A stretch of DNA of 64,000 nt from Sthenelais limicola. Its lineage: Eukaryota > Annelida > Polychaeta > Phyllodocida > Sigalionidae. The notes beneath the pieces are model-generated. The model was not told the DNA's origin, ran no database searches, and saw nothing but the letters and a program-made list of their open reading frames with translations. The stretch covers positions 129,694,941-129,758,940 of the forward strand of contig OW804096.1 of the NCBI GenBank assembly GCA_942159475.1. The letters run 5' to 3'. Numbering within the stretch: the stretch's first letter is position 1; each line of letters starts with the position of its first letter. Positions 63,640-64,000 of this stretch are shown here, one piece after another. The translations under genes were made by a program, and so were the position numbers.

Positions 63640-64000
63640 TATATATGTAGATAGGCGTACCAATCGTGATTTTATAAAGTGAGTTAAGTCATTCCCCAAC
63701 GAATAACCAACCCAAGGAAAGACATGCGGTTGCCTACAGATGTGCCGCATCGTCATTTTATTCATAATATAAATTCTTTATTTTACATGACAATAACAAA
63801 ATTGGTGATACACGTCAGATTTGGAATTTGGTCTTCCAGCGTATGTGAAGAAATTTATCAATTATCTTGGGACAGAAAGAAAGAAACGAGTTTAAGAAAT
63901 CTGATTAGTTGTAAACTAGACATTTCTCACACCATTGTGTATTGTTAATTCGAGCCCTCGTTTTGATCCGCTATTCACAATATCTCCAGTCATCTATAAA
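63640..64000. other. Downstream flank, nothing recognised
   Basis: A 74-codon plus-strand frame (63724-63948) has no splice context or recognisable motif. Confidence 0.4.

Overview
The window is animal nuclear DNA. It is AT-rich, its genes are split into many short exons with GT-AG introns of mostly 100-1000 bases, and it carries dense repeat debris. The proteins are clear orthologues of conserved metazoan genes. The frequent word 'taggcct(ac)' and the repeat types suggest an invertebrate deuterostome, perhaps an echinoderm; that placement is an impression, not a demonstration.

Layout. 1-12.9 kb has one confident coding unit, an intronless two-helix membrane protein on the minus strand (3627-4640). 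The rest is repeats: a 203-bp tandem duplication, a purine tract, a MITE-like element, a 2.4-kb inverted-repeat-bounded segment with a hammerhead-ribozyme-like core, and a decayed LINE reverse transcriptase. 13.3-18.8 kb is a TBRG1 orthologue (minus, 10 exons). It is head to head with a DENND1 (connecdenn) orthologue (plus, 18.9-30.0 kb, 19 exons); only 83 bases separate the two start codons. 30.7-34.8 kb is empty to my reading. 34.8-38.8 kb holds an unrecognised type II membrane protein with an arginine/serine-rich tail. 42.3-55.6 kb is importin-11 (IPO11, 25 exons, 976 aa), with one AT-AC minor-class (U12) intron and a last intron filled by two inverted-repeat elements. 56.5-57.6 kb is a duplicated foldback unit; one copy contains a stray piece of IPO11 exon 23 plus intron. 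It overlaps a possible 43-aa two-exon micro-gene. 59.1-63.6 kb is RIOK2 (9 exons, 536 aa) with all kinase residues present.

Functionally the genes are not a pathway. TBRG1 is a nuclear growth regulator, DENND1 a Rab35 exchange factor of clathrin vesicles, IPO11 a nuclear import receptor, and RIOK2 a 40S ribosome maturation kinase. Exon models were built by hand from reading frame, splice consensus and remembered resemblance to the human proteins; all junctions quoted keep the frame. No prokaryotic-type system, CRISPR array, tRNA or rRNA was seen.
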